From the NCBI RefSeq assembly GCF_021018895.1, contig NC_079373.1, positions 23,759,376-23,823,375 of the forward strand: a DNA stretch of 64,000 nt, written 5' to 3'. Each line of letters opens with the position of its first letter. The first letter of the stretch is position 1. The notes beneath the pieces were generated by a model. The model was not told where the DNA came from. It ran no database searches and was given only the letters and a program-made list of their open reading frames with translations. The position numbers and the translations under genes were made by a program. Positions 30,313 to 43,000 of this stretch are shown here, in pieces. The stretch comes from Seriola aureovittata (Eukaryota; Chordata; Actinopteri; Carangiformes; Carangidae).

Positions 30313-33300
30313 TTATTTCCAGGGTCTGCTGCTTTGAACCCTGGTGCCGTCCCTTCCTGCGGTGGAGGAACTCTGTCGACTCTGGCTGCTGGATGTTTTA
30401 GACTTGGAGCTGACGGTGGACATGCGGCTGGACATACGACCTGCAGAAAAAAAACAAAACACGTAAATATTAGTGAAGGATATTAAATTAAATGGTGAGA
30501 CATTTGAAGCTTCCACAAGAAAAAGTTCAAGTGATAAATTTCTAATCAATTATATCCTGTTAATTGCTAGTATCTTTGCGCACAGCATGTCAGCTGCAGA
30601 CGTGGAGAATAAAGTTTCCAACAACACATAAATGAAATTAACTCGACACAACAAACAAAACTCAAATAACTGTTTCACAACTTTGTCTCTATTTACTACT
30701 ATTCCATACTTTTTCCAGGGAAACTTTCCTAGAAATAATCATCTCATGAGGAAATCACGGCCATCTAAAACAATCCCTTACCACTGCTTTTATTTTCAAC
30801 AGGAAGGCCGAGTGTTTGAGAGTTTCTGACGGCGTGGTCTTACTGTTACATGGGATGTGTATCTCCTCCAGCTGCTCCTGGATCTTGATCAGCTCGTCTG
30901 ATGAAAACCGCAACCTCTTCTCTGCCGCCTGCTGCTGTTGCTGCTGCTGTTGCACGGAGCTCTTCTTCCCCTTCAGGGACACAGGGGTGGAGAGGCACGA
31001 GACTGGGAAGGAGCCCGTCGTCAGCCCCTCTGGAAACTTCTGAGCGATTACTTTGAGACCTGGGAGAGGACGGCAGAGTGGGATGATAGCTCCTTTCAGA
31101 CACTGAACCTGCAACAGCAATGGCTTCAAATATTTTCTAATATATTATTATAGATGAGTGAAATGCATTTTGCATGAGTTGACTACTATTAAATTGTGGT
31201 GGAATACATTTGGACACGATAGACACGATTTATATTCCCATAAAATGCTTTCCTGGGGAATCCCATCGTTCAAATGTTAGCTCTAGCCCCACTGACGACT
31301 ACAACCATATAGCACTGATGATCTTTATGGATTAGATTACTTTTCAAGGAAGTAAATTAAACAACTTGAGTGAAACGATATCTTACCTCCAGACAGCATA
31401 AACAGATTTTCAAATCCTCGCTCACACATGGTGGTGGCTGCCTGGCTGGCTATTCTCTCATCCTCATCATACACAATGATGATCTTCCCTACTGCATTTT
31501 TCTACACACGGCGGGTTAAGTTCATACGAGACAAAAGTCATTTGTAACTGCAGTTTTAAAGAAGAGGAATGGTGAACGTTTTTGTGTAGTTTCTATTCAA
31601 GGATACATATTCCAGCACCTCTCTGGTGTAGGGGTTCATTGTCCGAGATAGTGTGGCAGAGGGGAAACTTTGTGCTGTACAAAAAAAAACATGGCTGATA
31701 AAAAGTTTTTTCCATTTGGCGACCGACAACTCAGTTTCATTTTCTTGCAACCTACCGCTGATAATGTGACAGCCTTCATACTGGTCGCGGTCCCGTACGT
31801 CCAGCAGCAGGTAGGGGCAGTCAGGGTAAGGTCTGTCAGCCAGCTCGAGGTTGGACACCTCATTCTCCATCTTGTGACTGTTCCTGTCGAGGTTCAGCTC
31901 TCCCACGCCACTGATAACACTGTGAGGGGTCAAAGGTGAGAGGCTGGTGTTATCTAGTCTGATTTCTTCTCTTTTTTCTGAAATGGATTATTCAAATAGT
32001 CTTATTCTATCTTATATCTGTCATAGTTTTCCATTATTAAACCATTTATTGAAGTCCTTGAAGTTGGGCTTTTCAAAATAACAGTACAATATTATGTTGA
32101 AAATAAATATATGTTAAAAGTAATATTAAAAAAAATCATTATATCTGCACATCTGAGAAGCTGCAACCTGTGAATGGAGGCATTTTTGGTTGAAAAAATA
32201 ATGACAAACAAGAAATTGATAATCAAAATATATCATTACCCCCACTGATTTCACTACAGCACATCTTGTTATGGAAGTCAGCCAAACAACTGTAGACACA
32301 CACCACTTCCTCCTTTTGAAGGCAGGTTTAGCCCAGTGCTGCCCTACTTCCTCTCTCAGTCTGCCCTACCCACAAGGTGAACGTGACCTAAAAGCTCTGC
32401 CATTAAAGCGGCCCCGTCTGCCCCCCCCCCCCCCCCCCCGGAGAGATCCCAGATAGAGTTACACTCCTGGGGTTCCAGTTGAAGCTGGAGGGGGGGAGAG
32501 GACGCAGGTGACAGAAGGGGACGCTTATAACAGATTGAGGGAGGTTATTGTGCGGTGTACAGGAGGGCGGGCGTGTGGGACAGGCAGATGTCTTCAGGGA
32601 CAAAAAGTGGATGTACAGTATGTTGGGGCACAGACACACAGATATGCTGGGTGTAAGGTTACTGCTGCTCTTGTGATTAGGGATTATAATTGTTGGATGC
32701 TGGGGTGCCTGTGTGTTAAGGAGTATTTGCAACACTGTACAGGTGTTAAAGACTTTATAGCTATAGCTATTATACAATGCAGCAAAAGCCCCAAAAAAGT
32801 GATCAAGGATTACAAAAAATCATTTTCTCAGTTAGATACTGGTGGCAGATTTCTGAGACAAAACCTGGAAACATAAAACCAAAACCTGACAATCTGCATG
32901 GCGAGATACTAGTAGAGGACATTTAATGTGGGGGAACTGACCCCTTTGACACCTCTGGAATTTGTAGATGTAACTTACCAGCTACTGTGGTTGCAAAAAA
33001 ACCATTCTCTGGATTTTTAGACTCAGTGGAGTCACAATTTTGGATAGAGGTTGTGAACCAAACAGTGAGAAATATGGTGTGTGGGGTAAGGCTTTTTCAG
33101 GGGTTCTAAGCTGTACAGTACCTTAGCAGTGTTGACCTGGCAGTGTAGCAGATATCCCTGGCGTCACCTGCATCCTGGCGATCTGAAAGAGGTGACACCT
33201 TTATGGAGCCGTAGTTGTGTTCAGACAGACACTCCAAGTCCGTATCAGACATCACTGACACACTGTCTGCAAATGAGTGGGAGAGGGAAATTAACAGATT

Positions 33301-35409
33301 GTCACCTACTGTTAGAGACTTAAATCCATTGAACATAGTTGATGGTATGTCCAGTACAAGTAATGTGAATGACCCAAATTTGTATGAAGATGAATAATAT
33401 TTAATAATGTCAAGTGAATAAGTAATGTTGCCAGTCATGTTACCTTCTGGGCCGTCATTCTCACTTTCATTCAGGTCTGACACTGAGGCTACCTGAAGGA
33501 TCTGGTGAGAAAAACAACATCAAGTCTGGAAATCAACAACACTTGTACTAGCAAGAAAAACTGCTAACAAATTGGAAGCAAAATGCAAAAAGAATGGCAT
33601 CCTGGAGAGTAAATGAAGGTAACAAACCAAGCTAAATGGTTTGTTAGAGCTCTCTGTCTGGAACTATTCACACAAGTAGACTATCAATTATTAAGCACCG
33701 TAAACGGATCAGGCATTCGTTCAGTCACCTCCAAAATATAAGCCACAAAAATAGCTGTGGGCTGAATTTTCCATTTACTAAAACATAAAACTAGCAGGAT
33801 GTTCCAGTATTGCAAGAAAAAAACCAAAGATGCCTACCAGTTGTGCAAATGTTGACACCTTTAACCGCTTGAAGATTTCATCTTTACGATATCTGTAATC
33901 TGAGAAAAAGGAAAAAAGAAAAATCTAATAAAGGTTGTAGGAAGAATTAGCCTCACAGCCCTGAAGACAGTCTTCATATATCAAATTTAGAATGACCACT
34001 GTAGCTGAAGATGGTAACTTTGTACATTAAATGTTTAACCAATGATCTAATAATCTAGTATAACTGTGATAATTACTTCAGCCATTGCATGATGAAACCG
34101 TACTATATACAACTCACCTGGGTCCTCCTTCTCCTGATCCACCTCTACTGCTTCACCACACCTCAGCTCTTCCCTGTCTGTTCCCATGCTAACTTCCAGC
34201 CAAAGCTAACACCTTCAACTTCACCAAAATCAGGCTGCTCAGGCTTTTATAAGTGCTAATGATACTTGTATTAAGCACACTGTGACCTCACTAGCTCACA
34301 CTTTCTCAAACACCCTTGCTGGCACCTGAGCAGCATGTCCCCAAAGTCTGCATCCAGTCCCAGACAGGAATAATTGTGGAAAGCAGTACAATCCTCCATT
34401 GAAGAGAGAGGGAATCAGTGTCACCTATCCCTGAGAAATCGAAGGACAGGTCAACATTAAATGACCAATGTCCACAAAGAACTTATTTAACTGGGAAATA
34501 TCAGTGGGTTAGGACTTCTTTGGTTTACCTCTTGAAGTACAAGGGCAGAGAGCAAAGAGAAACTCAAAGATCCATGGGAAAATTAGGTGCCTAGTTGAAA
34601 AAATATCCCCTTAAGTGTACAGCATACAATTCTCACCATCTTTACTCTAAGAAAAAGAACCTTGGGAGGGATTAGTTTGCTGGGATTGAATCACGTGTGA
34701 GTGTTACACCTGTTCACCTCTGCACAGAGCGGAAACTGTTTATATAATTTAATACAAGTATACTGGGGCATTCAAGTAAATTCCTTGCCACTCCTGGTTC
34801 CCTTTTCAAACAAGTTACTCACTTTTTTTAATGTCCTCCAGTCTTTCCATATACTTCGTAAGGCTGGATCCTACCAAATGAAAAATAACAACAATGTTTT
34901 TAAGAAGCAAAATGCATGTATAGGTGGGATGGCACTGGCTTATGTATTATTGTGGGTAAGGACAGTGTATCTAGACAAGGTACCTGTGTCCAACCGTGTT
35001 TTGACATGTTCATACTTTGCGTTTTTCGGTATTCTTTTTGTCATGTACTAAAAGGAAAGAGACAACGTAGATTTTCGTTAGCTGTATAAACAGAAGGAAT
35101 GAATTGGTAACAAAAGTTAAAGTTTTTTAAGTTAAACTTCCCACAGCTTTTAGAAAGAGCAACTAACCTAATTAACTGACGTTATCATCCTTACAGGTGC
35201 ACTGTTGATATGGTAACTTAACACTGATGACAGCTAACTAGCTAGCTAGCTAGGAAAGCTACGTCTGCTTTTGTTGGCCCCACGCTTTATTCACAATACA
35301 TGATATGCTCGATAATGCACCATTGGCAGTAAGCAGGTACATAAAATAACTAAAGCCGTCATTTTACTAGCATTACCTCCACACTGCCGATACCCCGATT
35401 GAGCGACAT
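30313..35409 (-). CDS. cep41: Centrosomal protein of 41 kDa (CEP41/TSGA14)
   Basis: CEP41 is a centriole and axoneme protein needed for tubulin glutamylation in cilia; human mutations cause Joubert syndrome. Transcribed leftward, its exons are 35377-35409, 34984-35047, 34823-34870, 33838-33899, 33444-33501, 33122-33266, 31756-31919, 31607-31674, 31387-31501, 30844-31059 and 30313-30440. All phases agree, giving 366 residues (human 373). It starts MSLNRGIG and ends SSRPWK. A coiled-coil-prone N-terminus (34-69) is followed by a rhodanese-like domain (about 165-265) with [16 protein letters not shown]. The loop that holds catalytic Cys in true rhodaneses reads VYDEDER, so the fold is non-catalytic, as in human. 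Residues 289-296 are eight Gln. The introns hold only a 19-base C run (32421-32439). Confidence 0.97.
31920..33121 (-). other. cep41 largest intron
   Basis: The 1.2-kb intron holds a run of 19 C at 32421-32439 and no recognisable transposon end. An open frame at 32508-32876 on the plus strand has no family resemblance and is taken as chance. Confidence 0.6.
34118..34187 (-). CDS. cep41: Candidate alternative first exon of cep41
   Basis: On the minus strand, ATG (34187-34185) sits in strong Kozak context (A at -3, G at +4). It opens 23 codons starting [20 protein letters not shown] and ends EDP plus one base. A consensus donor GTGAGT follows (34117-34112). The one overhanging base G joins in frame to the AT that begins the cep41 exon 33838-33899, making Asp before [10 protein letters not shown]. 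An in-frame stop lies upstream of the ATG, as in a 5' UTR. The resulting protein would have 341 residues and lack the normal first 49. No family match supports the segment itself. A chance coincidence of donor and phase is possible. Confidence 0.5.
34244..34251 (-). promoter_or_regulatory. TATA box upstream of the alternative cep41 exon
   Basis: TATAAAAG read on the minus strand lies 57 bases before the alternative ATG. It would place transcription start near 34215-34220 with a 5' UTR of about 30 bases. Confidence 0.5.
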
Positions 35410-36126
35410 CCTTTCAAACCGAAATACCAAACATCAATTTCCAAGTTTAACAGTCTCGCTGCTGATTCGTCAGTCCATTTGCATGGACCAATCAGTGAGG
35501 CCGATACTGTGCCCTTTCCCACCAGAGCAAATGATATGACTGGCTAGTTGCTAAGCAGCAGAGGACGCTCCACCTTCATGACATGTTACATTCACGTTAC
35601 CTAAAAATAACGGGAACTACCTTGGGTGATAACATAGCTGAAGTTCCTGGCCTGTTGGCAGCCACTTCGAGATCGCAAACTCTGATCGCTCTTATTCATC
35701 AAACGCCATCACCTAATGTTTTCTTAGTTTGTTTTTATTTGAATCGAATTTTGCTGATATTCCATATATTTGGCGACGGGCCTCTTAATTCTCGTATCTA
35801 CCCATTTTATTATGCTTCCTGAACGCAGCACCACTCTCATCTCTGCCACAAGACCAAGCCACAGGTGGCTAGTTATTTAGCGGTAGAAATAGAGGGTCTG
35901 TTTGCGTGCTATTGCAAAGACACAAGTCCATTTTTTAAATTAGCGTTAGCAAAATTAAAAGTCAGATAATATTATTGAAAGACTGCGGAACGGAACACCG
36001 CGGTATTCTGGGTTCGACTGGTCAGGTCTGAGACAGTTGTTGAAGGCGCACTGTTTGACAGTAATGAAAGGCGGTACAACTTTCCCCCAGACAACATTAG
36101 CTCTGTAAAGACAACAAATGCCCACA
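35410..36126. promoter_or_regulatory. Head-to-head promoter region of cep41 and poc1b
   Basis: The 717 bp separates the start codons of two divergent genes that both serve the centriole and cilium. Visible elements are an octamer ATTTGCAT (35477-35484), a CCAAT box (35488-35492) and an X-box-like GTTGCTAAGCAGC (35547-35559). No TATA box was seen at suitable distance from either start. Separate promoters within this interval are equally possible. Confidence 0.6.
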
Positions 36127-38928
36127 ATGGCGTCTGTTTTGGTAAGTCTATTTCTTTTAAACACACTTTCATAAAGGCTAATGAGGGAAGTGTGTGTGCT
36201 TTGAAAACGTACACCGATGCTAATGGTAGCTGAGTCGGCGAGTTTGCTAGCTGCCTCTCTGCTAAGAGGATTTGGTGATTGGGGCTGTCTAAAACACCTT
36301 GGGTCTTCTCTGTTAAGTCGTTACAGTATAGTTTGCTTGTTGCTTGCTTGTTGGCCGCTGTTTAAGTGACGTCCTCCAGTTCTTGAGGTTTTTGCTCAGT
36401 ATAATGTCTCTTTAATGCTATATGTAAACACTGACACGCTCTGTCAGGTTGGCAGTGTCCCAAAGCACGTCCCTGCCCAGCCCTGTGCTATAGCAACACA
36501 TCTCCAACCATAGTGCAGGCTTATTTCTTTAGAGCTTTTTCATGGTACAACTATGAGATGAAACACAGTTTTTTCAGTGCTCAAGGCTCAAGAACATCCT
36601 CCAGTCTTCCTCCTTCACCAAACCCTTTCTAACCTTCTTTTCAAACAATATTTCGACCATTAAAACTTCTGAGATTGTCATTGCAGGAGGATCCCACCCT
36701 AGAGAGACACTTCAAGGGGCATAAAGATGCTGTCACCTGTGCAGACTTCAGTCCAAACTGCAAACAACTGGGTAATACCTGCTGATGCTATAAGCATTAC
36801 AAATGTACAGATGTTCTTCAGATGTTATTTGTCAGTAGTAACAGTAGAGTATATAGTGAGTTAGTAATAATCATGCAACTCTTTATGTAAGCTACACAGA
36901 TGAGCATGTTAAGCCCTATAGTACAGGTAAGGCTGTATGGAAATGGCAGTCATTATCATGCTCAACATACTGTACATAGCAGGGACTAACTGACAATACA
37001 CAGCAGCTTTTGTCTATTCATCTGCCTTTAAAAACTTTTATAAAGTTTTATGAACTTTCACATTAAGCTAACCCTAAGGCGGGCTGTTGCTCTTGATGAA
37101 CTCATTGACCTTTCCAGAAGTTTAACCTATGACTCCAATTTTAGAGAGGGAGTTCATTTTATTTACTTTAATAACCTTTTTGTATAGAGTACCAGTAGTT
37201 AAATCTACTACAGTTCTCCTGCAGGGGAACTGTACTGATTCTAGCGACCAAAACTTACAGTATTTTGTAATTCTTTACTGAAATTTGTCTATTTGTCTTT
37301 CTTTTGTCTTCCTGCAGCCTCTGGGTCAGTGGATAAGACCCTGATGATCTGGAATCTGGCTCCCAAGGCAAGGGCCTTCCGATTTGTTGGCCACCAAGAT
37401 GTCATCACTGGGGTGCAGTTCTCCCCGCTTGGTAACCTGGTGGCAACGTCCTCCAAGGACAGAACAGTCCGACTGTGGACACCTTCCATGTAGGCTTCCA
37501 AAGTCCCTTTTACTGCTTTAATCAGGACTTTCTTTGTTCACTAAGTACATTAAGCGGGCAGTGATATAACATCTAAAACAGAAAAATGTATAGAAAACAT
37601 ATATTGCCAACTGACATAGGCTAGGCCTTAAATTAGCTGCTCTTTTTGTGTGTGTCACAAAGGAAAGGAGAGTCAACAGTGTTCAAAGCTCACACTGCCA
37701 CCATCCGCAGCGTCGCTTTCTCCCAGGATGGCCAGAGACTGGTGACAGCGTCTGATGACAAGTCGGTCAAAGTGTGGAGCGTGCACCGACAGAGCTTCGT
37801 CTATTCCCTCAACCTGCACACGAACTGGGTGCGCTGTGCCAGGTACTGTCAGCACCCTCTCTAGCTACAGCATTAGTATGCGTATGTGTGTGTGTGTGTG
37901 TGTGTATAAATTACATATTAGAAATCAAGGTGAAAAAAGCTTGATTTCTAATATAGTTATATTATGAAATTATCTTTTTGTCTTGCCTGCTGAAGGACTC
38001 CGAAACAAACTGAATTTTTATTTGAATATTTTTACATATAAAGGCAATGAATATGCACATTTCCATGTAGTTGAACTCTATTTGTTTTCTGTGCTTTTTC
38101 ATGAGAATCAGTATCAATAATCTACCGGGCTTCAGTGTGTAAGTATGTGTAACTGTATAACAGTACATCATGCTTTGTTTTTTCTTTTTTTTGCCTGTTG
38201 CTTCCTGCAGGTTTTCTCCAGATGGGCGGCTCATAGCTTCCTGTGGGGATGACCGCTCAGTTCGGCTTTGGGACACATCTACCAAACACTGCATCAACTG
38301 TTTCACCGACTACGGAGGGTAAGTACCAGAAACAACCTGCTTGTACATTTCCAAACAGTAGAATCACTAGAGGTGTACAATGTAGATTCTGATTTCTTAC
38401 AAAAGACAAAAACATCACTGAACAGAATTTAGAAATTTAAAAAATAGGTGTCACAAAATTGATGTAAAAGCTACAGTAAGAGATTAAGCGTAGTTATTGC
38501 TCCGTTTCTCCCATGGGTGGCATTGCTGTGTATTATTTGCACAGTAGATTGTTAACCTGCTGCAGATCACTGACTCCACTGAGTGTTTTGGTTTATTACA
38601 GATCAGCAACGTTTGTTGATTTCAACTCTAGCGGCACCTGTATTGCATCTGCAGGAGCTGACAGTTCACTGAAAATCTGGGATCTACGGACCAACAAGCT
38701 GATTCAGCATTATCAGGGTATGTGAAAATGTCAGAGCTTGATTAATGATATATATATCCAGTCTGGAAAATTAGCTAAAATTCTCTTGCAAATATCTCCT
38801 CCTAGATCCTGTAATTGTATTTCCAGTTTGTCAGCTAAGAAATTAGTTTGCACATTATCCTGTAAGGCAGTAAGGCTTACTTAGTTTTTTTACTATCTCT
38901 TGTTTTGGAGTGAATTACTTTTAATGTG

Positions 38929-38990
<62 letters not shown>

Positions 38991-40080
38991 TGGCAATTTT
39001 TTTGTACCTTCCGGCAACAGTGCACAGTGCAGGAATCAATAGCTTTTCCTTCCACCCATCAAACAACTACCTGATCACTGGTTCAAGTGACAGCACTGTG
39101 AAGATCATGGACCTGCTGGAGGGACGCCTCATCTACACCCTCCATGGACACAAGGTGGTGCTACAGCACAGCTCAGTTCGCTCACAGACATCAGTCGGAC
39201 ATTGTCAGACAGTATAGGCAGTCTCGGTTGACAGGGTGAGTTTTTATTCACTAACAGTGTGTGCTGTGTATTTTAAGGGTGCTGTAATCGCAGTAACCTT
39301 TTCCAGGGCTGGAGAGCTCTTTGCTTCGGGGGGAGCTGATGGTCAGGTTGGTGTTTCATGGCTCAGTAATGACTCTGTGTTCCCCATAACTCTCAGCAGC
39401 TTGTAACTTCAAGGTTGTCCTTTTTAGTTTCTATGGAAGAAAGTATGAAGGACTTGGATCATAGATGTTGTGCTGGTCCTTTGGTTCCCTAGGTGCTGAT
39501 GTGGAGGACAAACTTTGACACCAAATCCTACCAGGATGTTCTGCAACAGCACAGCCGGCGGTCCACCCCTGATCCCCCACCTCACCTGTCTGACATCCAC
39601 CCTAAATCACCCCACCTTCATCACTCACAGTCCACCGCCATTCAGGTCAATTGAGTTTTTACTCAGCTTCATATTCAAATTCTTTAATGAAAATGATCCA
39701 TATGTTATTTTGCTGAGTCCTGTGTGGAATGATTAAATACCAGTGAAGCTTTTCTAAAACCAAAGTGATAAACAAGCTTATGTGGTGTATTTATTACAAA
39801 CCACAACATCATTTACCATATAAAATAACATGAAGAAGGTACAACTTGACAAGAATAAAATCAAGTAGTAAAAGCAGCCTGGTCCGCTGTATTATATTGA
39901 CATAACATCTGTGTGTTCAGTAAATTATGTAGAAGAGAAATAAAGGGATGTGTTGTAAAGGTTTAAAAGGGGAGAAGGTTTGACTTTTCTTTATCTCCAC
40001 AGATCAGTCCAACAGTGGCAGACACTCAGTCAGCTGATCCGCATGTCATAGAGCTGGGCCAAGCTGTTCACAGCACCATG
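36127..40080 (+). CDS. poc1b: POC1 centriolar protein B, WD40 propeller (3' end not found)
   Basis: POC1B is a WD40 protein of centrioles and basal bodies needed for their stability and for ciliogenesis; human defects cause cone-rod dystrophy. Ten phase-consistent exons are 36127-36141, 36687-36771, 37318-37489, 37663-37842, 38211-38318, 38602-38717, 39021-39154, 39278-39346, 39493-39645 and 40003-40080. They give 370 residues starting [20 protein letters not shown]. Seven WD repeats are readable, with signatures such as [45 protein letters not shown] and QVLMWRTNF. The linker [17 protein letters not shown] matches POC1B rather than POC1A. Human POC1B has 478 residues. The C-terminal coiled-coil exon(s) are not visible after the donor GTAAGA at 40081. 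A teleost paralog (poc1bl) is possible. Confidence 0.93.
36142..37317 (+). other. poc1b introns 1 and 2
   Basis: Introns 36142-36686 and 36772-37317 are unique AT-rich sequence with GTAAGT and GTAATA donors. No repeats or extra exons were recognised. Confidence 0.6.
38933..38989 (+). repeat. (TG)n tract before poc1b exon 7
   Basis: A perfect TG run ends about 30 bases before the acceptor AG at 39019-39020. Confidence 0.93.
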
Positions 40081-43000
40081 GTAAGATGGCACACTCAGTC
40101 TAAAGTCGAACACAACACAAGAAAGCAAATCCAAAATCTGAAAAACACTTAAGATTATTTATTCATGTTACAGTTTTTTTGACTACGTGCACTGAATGGC
40201 AAAAGGAAATCAGTGTCTTGGGGGTAAAACTGAGGAACATACAGCAGTTATACATTGTTTGCAGATAATGTAACGTGTGCTAACTGGGCGCACGTTGGGA
40301 TTTACTGGAGATCCACATCAAAAGTGGATGATGTGAGCAGCAGGTAAGCGCCACTGAAACATCCAGTGTGTTTGGTCCATATCAACTCAGGAGCAGCCGT
40401 CTGTTCCTGAGGGGTGAGAGGACAATGGGCGGCTTTCACACAAAGTCGGTCCATTGACTTTGTTTCCCCTCCTACCGTAGCTCTGTGTGCCTACAGTGAA
40501 ATATGAAAGCTCAAAGCGAAACAGGGGGGCCTTGATCCATCATTATAGACATAGTTAATAAGTTCACAACATATAAACAGTGAGAGGTTTGTGTGATTTG
40601 AACAGCTGACTGTGGAGAGTGTAATCCAGCTGCTAGTCATCATATGAAAATAATTATTTTGATGGTTTTTACAGGCTGAAATGAAAAGTTCGTGCCTGTA
40701 AAAAAAAAAAAAAACCTCTTGTGACCATTTATGAGACAAATCAACATCCAAAGTTGTCTATTTGTGTGTGTGTGTGTGTGTGGGGGGGGTGGGGGGGTGT
40801 CACATGACCACCAGGTGGCAGTGTAGACCAATATAAAGTTTCACGCCATCCTGCTGCTGCACTTAAACCTCAAAGGACGACACAGAGATGCTGTGATGCC
40901 AGTAGAAAGCAACACCGTCCGCATGTCTGTCTTTTTTCTTTAATGTCATCCTGAAAATACTTCGGTTCAGCACTATGTCGTTCAAAAGCAAACCACTGCT
41001 CTAATCATACACTTCTGTAGCTTACAGTAGAACTGCAGAGTACAACATCTCTGAGATTGCATTGATACAATTTGGGATTTGGTTAAAATGTGAATGTATC
41101 TCAAAGTTTTCCCTATAGCTGCATTACCGTTCAGTAGGAGTGAAATCTCGGAGTCACAATTAATAATTTTCAAATTGTTTCACATTCAACTGTATAAATC
41201 CAACTTTTTAAGTTTCCTTCTTGTATTTCCTTTTGACCCATCAACCTTGTAAATGCCACCTTATGTTTTCATTCATTTCTGTAGTTTTTCTTTCTTACTG
41301 TTGCTGAGGGCCCATCTGGGACAGCACAGCAGTGACCTGGTCTTGAACTTGAGTAGCAAGTTCACATTATGTTGCAAGGTAAAATCCTGGATGTTGAATT
41401 AGTGCTATCCGCTTACTCCACATATGCTGACTCTGGATAAAGACATAGAAACGTGAGATTGATGTAGGTGGGTCTTAACATACAGAAGTGAGGATGATTG
41501 GGTCAGATGCAAGGTTGGGGGGGGGGGCGTGAAATATTATCCACAGCCATGTTAAAGACTAGATTGATAGAGCAGTAATTTATTCATGGTTGCTGTAAAC
41601 TACATCAGAATTAGTTGTGTATTTCTACTAGAATAGAAGAATGATGAATCCTCTGAATCTGTTGCCCAGATTCTAAAAATGCATTTATTACAACATCAAC
41701 GTTGCAGCGCATGCTACACGTCTCAAGTGTGGTCCCTGAGTCGTAGGAGTGGAACCACCTTTTTTTTACACTATAGGGTCTGGCTGCAGCCTTTTACGAA
41801 GCCTTATACCAAGAGGCTGCGTTGGCCGCTGGGTGGAGGGTTTGGGCGTCCTGTGAGCTGCTACAAGCTGCTGCAGGACTTTTCTCTTTTTACACAGCAT
41901 CCCACAGAAGTCAAAGCTGACTACTGCCCTCTGCTGTTGTGAACAAGAACACCAGGACGTTCAATGATCCCAAAATAGAGCTTTATCAAGACTCACGTGT
42001 ATGTGTGGCCTACTCAGGTGCTGTATCCATCCACCATGATTTAATAATATGAACTGGATATTAATATTTACGCACCAACATAATAATATATCTCTCACTT
42101 TATATTACTTATCCAGCCATCACATAAAAGCTTTAAACCTCTATTCACTGATTCAGATCACCATGAGACAATCATAACAATAAATCATAAAGCAATTGCT
42201 CAATAAATAGTTAAAAAAAAAATTGTAGTCAGACGTGGGCAAGATGATCACTGTGCTTTGTAATCAGTGTATTATTGCGAATTGAATAGTGAAGGTAGCG
42301 TTTAATATATATACCCTCAGTATGCAGTGTGTGCTCATGTTTTCTTTTGTGTGTGTATCCATAAACAGATGAATCTGAGGCATGTTTCCTTCTTATGATA
42401 CGGATAGAATTTCTAAAGTGAAACTGTGAACTTCATTTTCCTTCTGGCTCAAAGTCGAGTTGCGTAAAAGTCTTTTGAGTTCACTGCACAGTTGACAGAC
42501 TGATGTTGGAGGATGGCATATGTTCTTAAAAAAAGTGATTTTATACTTGGACTGAACAACAGAAAGTATTTGCTTTTAATGATCTCCTTATCCTTTTATT
42601 TTAAATCACTGATTTAAAAAAAAAAAAAAAAAAACATGTTGAAAAATTTAACCGTATATAAATTACAGCTCCTGTTGGAGCGGCAGTAATTCCTCTGTAG
42701 CATGGCACCCTACTTCTCTTAGTGTCTCCTTTCCCTGCCGTTGGCTGCTGTGTGGGAGCGAAGCCATGAATGGACCAAGCCAAGTGGAAGTCATTTAGAG
42801 AGAGGATGGCCAAGTCAGATAAGTGGTTTTGGTTCAAGAGTCCAGTAAACACAGGACGACAGAACAGCCATTCATGACTTGAAATGTTGTGATGTTAACG
42901 TGGAGCTGTGTAGATGAATGGAAGGCCACTGGTTTCAACCAGCCTGGACTATCAGATAGATGGGTTTACTGTTTAGGATCGTTTCTGGTAAATTGTGAAA

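Noticed and set aside
32508..32876. 122-codon open frame within the cep41 intron
   Set aside because: No recognisable domain, and it is antisense to cep41 intron sequence. Length is compatible with chance.
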